Source: Thermococcus sp.
GTDB taxonomy: Archaea > Methanobacteriota_B > Thermococci > Thermococcales > Thermococcaceae
Length of the DNA: 43,331 nucleotides
NCBI RefSeq assembly: GCF_027012695.1
Contig: NZ_JALUYR010000088.1
Location: 1-43,331 of the forward strand
Direction: 5' to 3'
Shown here: positions 38,601-43,331 of the stretch, in pieces
Position numbering within the stretch: the stretch's first letter is position 1
Layout: every line of letters begins with the position of its first letter
The notes under the pieces: model-generated
The model's database searches: none
What the model was told of the DNA's origin: nothing
What the model saw: only the letters and a program-made list of their open reading frames with translations
Position numbers and translations under genes: made by a program

Positions 38601-38924
38601 CTAACCACCGGCAAGGGACCTCAAAGCCCTGGCGAACCTCACGGCCACCCCCTCGTCTCCGAAGATCGGCTTCTCCTCACCGCGGGCTATTCTCTCCAGA
38701 ACTTCGATTGCGTTGTCCCAGTTCTCCTCGAGCGTTTTTCCCTTTGGAATAGGATTCCTGAGAACGTGCCAGCGGCCGGTTTCCCCGTCGTAGAATATAA
38801 CCCTGGGTATGTAGTCAAGGTCCATGAAGGTGTTGTCAAGCGTCAGCTCTATCCTGAAGTCTCCAACCTCAAGGTAGCCCTCATCCCTGAGGCGTTCCTT
38901 CCAGCGCGGGTGGTGGGTCGTCAT
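38601..38924 (-). CDS. Hypothetical protein, 107 residues
   Basis: No family is recognised. The product is soluble, with a strand-rich middle (YLEVGDFRIELTLDNTFMDLDYIPRVIFYDGETGRWHVLRNPIPKGKTLEENWDNAIEVLERIARGEE). A TATA-like TTTTAAAC lies about 24 bases before the ATG, and there is no ribosome binding site, so the mRNA is likely leaderless. It lies upstream of deoC on the same strand, separated by about 78 bases; a link to the encapsulin/DeoC pair is possible but unproven. Confidence 0.65.
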   Translation of the reverse strand: MTTHHPRWKERLRDEGYLEVGDFRIELTLDNTFMDLDYIPRVIFYDGETGRWHVLRNPIPKGKTLEENWDNAIEVLERIARGEEKPIFGDEGVAVRFARALRSLAGG

Positions 38925-38988
38925 GGGGGGAGGTAGGGGTGGGAGTTTAAAAGGTTTCCAGCTGGGATAGGAGTGAAAATAAAAGGGC

Positions 38989-39906
38989 TCATCCCCTGAG
39001 GATCTTCACGATCTGCTCCGCGACCTGAACGCCCGCCCTCATCTGGGCCTCCTCGGTTGAGGCCCCTATGTGGGGCGTCAGGACAACGTTGTCGAGTTTC
39101 GTCAGCGGGTGGTCCTTCGGCAGGGGCTCCTCCTCAAAGACATCCAGTCCAGCGCCGTAAATCCAGCCCTCCCCCAGCGCCTTCACGAGGGCATTGGTGT
39201 CAACCACCGCACCCCTCGCAGCGTTTATGAGGATAGCCCTGGGTTTCATCAGCCTGAGCCTGTCCTCGTTGACCAGGTGGTATGTGGACTCGACCAGTGG
39301 AACGTGAAGCGTAACGACGTCGCTCTCCTTGAAGAGGTCCTCCAGTGATACGAAGGTTCCCCCAACTTCCATGGCCCTCTTCTCGTCCGGGTAAGGGTCG
39401 TAGAGGAGAACCTTCATCCCGAAGGCGTTCGCGATCTTCGCCACCTGGTAGCCGATCCTGCCGAAGCCAACGACACCGATCGTCTTGCCCTCAAGCTCGA
39501 TGCCCATGCACTGCTTCTTGGCCCACACTCCCTCGCGCATCTTTCTGTCGGCGAAGGCTATCTTCCTGGCAACGGCGAAGAGCAGTCCGAAGACGAGTTC
39601 CGCGACGCTTCTTGAGCTTGCACCGGGGCTGTTAACTACTTTAATGCCCCTCTCCTTGGCGGCCTCGAGATCTATGTTGTCGAGACCGACACCGGCCCTT
39701 CCGATGACCTTGAGCTTCGGGGCGGCCTCTATTACCCGTCTGGTGATCTTCGGCTTGCTCCGGACGATTATGGCATCAACGTCCCTCACGAGTTCCACAA
39801 GCCTGTCCTCGTCAGGGTACTCCTCGTAAACGACTTCAAAACCGGCTTTCTTCAGGATCTCTATTGCCTTCTCGTGCAGCGGCGCAGCAACAAGAACCTT
39901 CACCAT
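38989..39906 (-). CDS. serA: D-3-phosphoglycerate dehydrogenase (short form, no ACT domain)
   Basis: The 305-residue 2-hydroxyacid dehydrogenase has the NAD motif GVVGFGRIGYQVAK and the catalytic Arg in NAARGAVVD, Glu in DVFEEEP and His in TPHIGAST. GRAGVGLDNID and SPGASSRSVAE are typical of SerA. It converts 3-phosphoglycerate to phosphohydroxypyruvate, the first step of serine synthesis. It is short and has no C-terminal regulatory domain, as in other Thermococcales. It starts three bases after the DUF47 stop. Confidence 0.9.
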   Translation of the reverse strand: MVKVLVAAPLHEKAIEILKKAGFEVVYEEYPDEDRLVELVRDVDAIIVRSKPKITRRVIEAAPKLKVIGRAGVGLDNIDLEAAKERGIKVVNSPGASSRSVAELVFGLLFAVARKIAFADRKMREGVWAKKQCMGIELEGKTIGVVGFGRIGYQVAKIANAFGMKVLLYDPYPDEKRAMEVGGTFVSLEDLFKESDVVTLHVPLVESTYHLVNEDRLRLMKPRAILINAARGAVVDTNALVKALGEGWIYGAGLDVFEEEPLPKDHPLTKLDNVVLTPHIGASTEEAQMRAGVQVAEQIVKILRG

Positions 39907-39909
39907 GCA

Positions 39910-40557
39910 TCATCCCCTCCTCTTTATCGCCATGAGCATGACCTGGTCGGAGGCATCCTCCGCCCTATCCGCTATATCACCGATCTTCGTGAGGATCTGG
40001 TTCCAGATCAGCTTGGCGTAGGTTGAAATAGTCTCGCTTTCAAAAACCTTACCCTTGACGGTGTACTCAACCCTATCGGCACTCTCCTCCGCGTCCTCCA
40101 CCGCCTTCGTCAGCTCTATAGCCTTGTCAACGTTTGAGTTGAGGGCCCTTACGGCGTCAATCAGCAGTTCATAGGTCCCTATCGCAGAATCCACAAGACG
40201 CATTATCTCTCCCTTCAGTTCAATCGGGACCCTCGGTCTCGCCAGGATTAGCGTGTGGGCAGCGCTTTCGGCAGCATCTGCCACCTGGTCAACCTGCTCG
40301 CTGAGATGGACGTAGTCGCCCCGGTTGGCCGGCAGGAAAGCACCCTCGTAGAGCATGGTCTCTATGCTCCTCCGCAGTTTGTCGGCCTCGCTCTCCAGCT
40401 CGCTCACCCTCTCTTCAAAGGATTTTGCCCTCTCAAAGTCCTCCTCAAGGTAGGCAGCGACGAGCTCCCTGAAGGCCTCGAGAACCCCCTCCACAGCCTT
40501 CAGGTGTTCCTCTATGGCATCAAAAACGTTGCTTTCCTTTCCCCCGAATATGGGCAT
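39910..40557 (-). CDS. DUF47 (PhoU-like) family protein, second copy
   Basis: The 215-residue helical protein has the DUF47 pattern SFEERVSELESEADKLRRSIETMLY, HLSEQVDQVADAAESAAHTLI, VEDAEESADRVEYTVKGKVFE and KIGDIADRAEDASDQVMLMAIKRRG. The conserved acidic sites are intact. Unlike the copy at 8103 it has no phosphate permease nearby; it lies between panE and serA. I set the start at ATG 40557 (MPIFGGKESNVF), with GGAGGGAT before it; the stop of panE is two bases upstream (TGAGGATG). An in-frame ATG at 40563 overlaps the panE stop. Confidence 0.88.
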   Translation of the reverse strand: MPIFGGKESNVFDAIEEHLKAVEGVLEAFRELVAAYLEEDFERAKSFEERVSELESEADKLRRSIETMLYEGAFLPANRGDYVHLSEQVDQVADAAESAAHTLILARPRVPIELKGEIMRLVDSAIGTYELLIDAVRALNSNVDKAIELTKAVEDAEESADRVEYTVKGKVFESETISTYAKLIWNQILTKIGDIADRAEDASDQVMLMAIKRRG

Positions 40558-40559
40558 CC

Positions 40560-41486
40560 TCATCCCTCCGTCCAAACTTCACCCTCCCGCTTATTTAGGT
40601 TTTCCCTCGCCTTTATGAGTGCCCAGAGGAGTTCATTCCGGGGGGCTTCGAGACCAACGGAGCGGGCGTACTCGACGATCTTGCCGTGAATGTAGTCCAC
40701 CTCCGTTCTCTTGCCCCGCAGGATGTCCTGGAGGGTTGAGTTGTAGTTGTCCCGGGTTTTTTCTATGGTTTCCCAGAGGAGCTCGAGGGGATGAACCTCG
40801 AACTCTATGCCGAGCTGCTGGGCGACGAGGCAGCCCTCCCTCGCTATGTCCACCGAGATTCCCTCGAGGTTTGGGTCCTCCATCAGAAAGCCGTTTTTGA
40901 CGCCTAAAACCGTTCCCAGGCCGTTGATAACGGAGTTGACTATCGCCTTCGCCCACTTCCAGCCGACGATGTTCTCGCTGACGCGGGTTTCTATGCCGGC
41001 CCTGCTGAAAACCTCCGCAACCTTCTCCGCGAATTCCTCCCTTCCAGTGGGATACTTTCCGATGACTGTTATGCCCCTGCCCGTCCACTTCACGCGGCCC
41101 CATTCAACGAGCATCGCCCCGTTCGTGGTTATTCCCCCCAGAACCCGGAGCGTTATCTTCAGGGCCAGCTCCTCGTTGCCCAGGCCGTTCTGTATGCTGA
41201 GCACCCAGGTCTCCGGCCCTATGCAGTTTCTCGCGCACTCAAGTGCCACTTTCGTTGAGTAGGACTTCGTGGCCAGCAGGAGTAGATCGGGCGGCTCGTC
41301 CGGCGCGTAGAGGCTCGCCTTGGGGTAAACCCTGAACTCTTCGACACCGAACACTTCGAGACCGTTCTCGTTAACCGCCTCAACCTGCTCCGCCCTGCCG
41401 ATGAGAGTAACGTCGTTGCCCGCCCTCGCCAGCAGGCCCCCGAAGAGTGAGCCTATGCTCCCCGCACCGAGCACGTAGATCCTCAT
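40560..41486 (-). CDS. panE: 2-Dehydropantoate 2-reductase (ketopantoate reductase)
   Basis: The 308-residue enzyme has the N-terminal NAD(P) motif [25 protein letters not shown], the conserved [10 protein letters not shown], the catalytic Lys/Asn helix [18 protein letters not shown], and the C-terminal [29 protein letters not shown]. It reduces ketopantoate to pantoate for coenzyme A synthesis; the T. kodakarensis enzyme is feedback-inhibited by CoA. It is the first gene of a three-gene unit (panE, DUF47, serA). Confidence 0.95.
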   Translation of the reverse strand: MRIYVLGAGSIGSLFGGLLARAGNDVTLIGRAEQVEAVNENGLEVFGVEEFRVYPKASLYAPDEPPDLLLLATKSYSTKVALECARNCIGPETWVLSIQNGLGNEELALKITLRVLGGITTNGAMLVEWGRVKWTGRGITVIGKYPTGREEFAEKVAEVFSRAGIETRVSENIVGWKWAKAIVNSVINGLGTVLGVKNGFLMEDPNLEGISVDIAREGCLVAQQLGIEFEVHPLELLWETIEKTRDNYNSTLQDILRGKRTEVDYIHGKIVEYARSVGLEAPRNELLWALIKARENLNKREGEVWTEG

Positions 41487-41531
41487 TTTACCACCGAAAG
41501 CGTTTAAAGTCCTCCCCTTAAAGCCTTAGCG

Positions 41532-42056
41532 ATGCTGAGCGTCAAGGCCTTTGAGCTGGGCGGAAGGACTGTCTGGATAGCCGTCCTCTGGGAAGAAAGG
41601 ATCCTCGGGATAACCTTTTCCCTGAAGGAGAAGCACCTCTCGGGAAACGTTGAGAGACTCGTGCGCTTTCTCGGAAGAAGGGGCGTGAAGGGTGACACAA
41701 CACCCGGGAAATCCCCCTATCCCGACCTCGTGAGGGACGTCATCCTCGGAAGGCTCGACAACGCCGACCTCCTCCCGGAGCTGTCCTTCGAGGGAGTTAC
41801 CCCCTTCGAGAGGCGCGTTTACGAATGGCTCATAAAAAACGTTAAAAGAGGGAGCGTTATAACCTACGGTGGCCTCGCGAGGGCCCTCGGTACCTCCCCA
41901 AGGGCCATCGGAGGAGCCATGAGGCGAAATCCCTACCCGGTAGTGGTTCCCTGTCACAGGGTGGTGGCTAAAGACGGGATCGGCTACTACACCCCGCGAC
42001 TGGACGAAAAAATCTTCCTGCTGGAAATGGAGGGGGTGGAAGTGTGGACAGGCTGA
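41532..42056 (+). CDS. ogt: Methylated-DNA-protein cysteine methyltransferase
   Basis: The 174-residue repair protein transfers alkyl groups from O6-alkylguanine to its active-site Cys141 in PVVVPCHRVVAKDGIG. The helix-turn-helix KRGSVITYGGLARALGTSPRAIGGAMRRNP binds DNA. The cysteine position equals that of the T. kodakarensis Tk-MGMT as I recall it. A TATA-like CGTTTAAAG lies about 30 bases upstream. The 3' end overlaps the next gene by 13 bases. Confidence 0.95.
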   Translation: MLSVKAFELGGRTVWIAVLWEERILGITFSLKEKHLSGNVERLVRFLGRRGVKGDTTPGKSPYPDLVRDVILGRLDNADLLPELSFEGVTPFERRVYEWLIKNVKRGSVITYGGLARALGTSPRAIGGAMRRNPYPVVVPCHRVVAKDGIGYYTPRLDEKIFLLEMEGVEVWTG

Positions 42057-43087
42057 AAGCGTATCTGGTGGGCTTCCTCCTGGCGGTCGTTTTAATAGCC
42101 GCCGGAATAGTGTGGTACGGCGGCTGGACGCTGCTCCTCAAGGTGATCCTCGTCCTCGGTTTCCTCGGCGTCACCCTGATGCTCCTCTTCTTCACGGGGC
42201 TGACCCTCTACGCCGAGAGCTGGAAGTACGGGATGATACTCGCTATCTTCACGGCCATAAGCGGCTACGGCCTCTACCGGGCCATCACCTGGGACCGTTC
42301 CAACTGGTCGTACCTCACCCCGGTGTGGGCGATAATAGTCTTCTTTATCGCGGTGGTTGCCTTCGGCATCTGGTACATCAGCGAGCCCGACCTCGGCCTC
42401 GTTGACCGCTTCAAGAGCGCCGAGAGTCTCGAAAAGGCCGGCAAGTACAAGCAGGCGGCGAGAAAATACGAGAAGAAGGGAGACTACCTGAAGGCCGCTG
42501 AAATGTACGAGAAGCTCGGCTGGATGGAGAGCGCGGCGTGGGCCTACGAGAAGGCCGGCAAGTACGAGAGGGCAGCGGAGATCTACGAACAGCTTTACGA
42601 GAAGGAGAAGGACACCTACTATCTCAAGGAGGCCCACGAGTACTGGAAGAAAGCTGGAAACATGGAGAGGGCAGCCAAGGCTCTGGAGCGCTACGCCGAG
42701 GAAGAACCCTGGTTCTGGGAAGACGTTGCCAAGCTTTACGAGGAACTCGGAAACGAGGAGAAAGCTAAGGAGGCATGGCTTAAAGCCCTCGAGTACTACA
42801 GGAAGGAGGCTCAGGAAGAGGGAGTTTTCTGGGAGGACGTCGGTAACATAGCGAGGAAGCTCGGCATGGAAGACCTCGCGAGGGAAGCTTATCAGAAGTT
42901 CCTCGAGTACTGCCTTAAGGAAGCCGAAAAGGACCCGATGTGGTGGAAGCACGTGGCGGAGGCATACGAGTACCTCGGCGAGAAGGAGAAGGCCGAGGAG
43001 GCGAGGAAGAAGTACGAGGAGTACAGGAAAAGCATTATGAGGGCCAATGAAGAAACGTCGAAGTTCCCCGAGGAGAAAAAGGAGTGA
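42044..43087 (+). CDS. Membrane protein with C-terminal TPR-like repeats
   Basis: The 347-residue protein has about four N-terminal membrane helices (to about residue 118), then a cytosolic array of helical repeats with TPR/SNAP-like character: AESLEKAGKYKQAARKYEKKGDYLKAAEMYEKLGWMESAAWAYEKAGKYERAAEIYEQL and further units to about residue 330. Such arrays hold protein partners at the membrane; the partner is unknown. The start is GTG 42044 after GGAGGGGGTGG, inside the 3' end of the alkyltransferase gene, so the two are coupled. Confidence 0.85.
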   Translation: MDRLKAYLVGFLLAVVLIAAGIVWYGGWTLLLKVILVLGFLGVTLMLLFFTGLTLYAESWKYGMILAIFTAISGYGLYRAITWDRSNWSYLTPVWAIIVFFIAVVAFGIWYISEPDLGLVDRFKSAESLEKAGKYKQAARKYEKKGDYLKAAEMYEKLGWMESAAWAYEKAGKYERAAEIYEQLYEKEKDTYYLKEAHEYWKKAGNMERAAKALERYAEEEPWFWEDVAKLYEELGNEEKAKEAWLKALEYYRKEAQEEGVFWEDVGNIARKLGMEDLAREAYQKFLEYCLKEAEKDPMWWKHVAEAYEYLGEKEKAEEARKKYEEYRKSIMRANEETSKFPEEKKE

Positions 43088-43094
43088 GCTAAAA

Positions 43095-43110
43095 GATCCT
43101 TTTTATCTCC
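43095..43110 (+). terminator. U-rich terminator after the TPR protein gene
   Basis: Eight bases past the stop the plus strand reads AGATCCTTTTTATCTCC, a short U-rich tract that probably ends the alkyltransferase/TPR transcript before the convergent PIN gene. Confidence 0.4.
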
Positions 43111-43331
43111 TTAATTTTGTAATTTGTCAAAATCTCGGTCGTTTGAGAGGATTACGCCTATCTTGTGGGCTTTCATGGTCGCGTAGTGGATGGCATCGTC
43201 AAAATCAAGCTTTTCACACATCTCCGCTTTGGAGAGAATCTCAGGCATTAGGGGAACGACTTTTATTCCTAACTCTGGGAGCATGGCCATCAACTTTGGT
43301 CTCTTACTGCTATTCCTTCGAAGGAGAATGT
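43111..43331 (-). CDS. PIN-domain protein, VapC-like (partial, N-terminus outside window)
   Basis: On the minus strand the frame is open from the right window edge to TAA at 43111. It encodes the C-terminal 70 or so residues of a PIN domain: LRRNSSKRPKLMAMLPELGIKVVPLMPEILSKAEMCEKLDFDDAIHYATMKAHKIGVILSNDRDFDKLQN. The acidic residues of LDFDDAIHYATM and LSNDRDFD are two of the active-site clusters. The frame continues upstream of the first in-window start-like codon without a stop, so it is a cut gene and not a short one. Its antitoxin, if any, lies outside. Confidence 0.75.
   Translation of the reverse strand, partial: ILLRRNSSKRPKLMAMLPELGIKVVPLMPEILSKAEMCEKLDFDDAIHYATMKAHKIGVILSNDRDFDKLQN

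Noticed and set aside
1-43331. CRISPR array, transposase, integrase or rRNA genes
   Set aside because: Looked for evenly spaced repeats, DDE/HUH transposase-like frames and rRNA-like stretches; none seen. The only clear direct repeats are the two mbh copies and the 18-mer pair.

Overview
The window is a chromosomal segment of a hyperthermophilic archaeon of the order Thermococcales, most likely a Thermococcus species. The basis is the gene content: a four-subunit cytosolic sulfhydrogenase next to a 14-subunit membrane-bound hydrogenase (Mbh), MbhL with its four nickel cysteines at the family positions, a Tk-MGMT-like DNA alkyltransferase with its cysteine at residue 141, and a DUF1884-type family 4 encapsulin beside DeoC. 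Typical archaeal signals are everywhere: TATA boxes 20-30 bases before starts, GGTGA/GGAGGTG ribosome binding sites, U-rich terminators, and many ATGA/GTGA/TGATG overlaps. No rRNA, tRNA, CRISPR array or transposase was recognised.

Layout. Bases 1-4030 (minus) hold a secreted protein of about ten OB-fold-like modules, translationally coupled to a TctA-like permease that runs off the left edge. Bases 4186-8073 hold an unrecognised protein, an S9 acylaminoacyl-type peptidase, a small membrane protein, a COG2112-type kinase and a stand-alone RAM-domain (Lrp/AsnC) protein. Bases 8103-11716 form a phosphate-linked group: a DUF47 PhoU-like regulator, a PiT transporter and a lipoprotein metallophosphoesterase. 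A cupin, a SipW-like signal peptidase I and a secreted beta-rich protein follow (11818-13385); the last two resemble a TasA/AbpA-type filament module. Then come a tRNA methylthiotransferase, a TRAM protein with a hairpin leader, a hydrogenase maturation protease and a VapBC pair (13432-16256).

The centre (16309-29194) is hydrogen metabolism. hydBGDA (minus) and mbhA-N (plus) diverge from one intergenic region that contains a perfect extended SurR site, GTTnnnAACnnnnnGTT. Mbh evolves H2 from ferredoxin and pumps ions; the sulfhydrogenase exchanges electrons between H2 and NAD(P)H. The mbh operon is unusual: two related extra segments lie at the mbhI/mbhJ and mbhK/mbhL junctions. They share a 50-base block with one mismatch, and each forms a small ORF joined to its neighbours by start/stop overlaps or a good ribosome binding site.

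Bases 29205-34403 hold two tiny genes facing a winged-helix regulator across a perfect 22-bp palindrome, two tandem ferritin-like proteins, a THUMP protein, an AAA+ ATPase, a DUF457-type membrane hydrolase and an unrecognised anchored protein. Bases 34469-38924 hold thioredoxin reductase, an ornithine omega-aminotransferase-like enzyme, an ECF S-component, the encapsulin/DeoC pair and a small unknown gene. The right end holds SerA, a second DUF47 protein coupled to PanE, the alkyltransferase, a membrane TPR protein and a PIN-domain gene cut by the window edge.

The best candidates for an undescribed system are the repeat/small-ORF insertions in mbh, the encapsulin-DeoC pair, and the secreted beta protein with its own signal peptidase. 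All functional calls rest on reading motifs by eye; no database search was possible.
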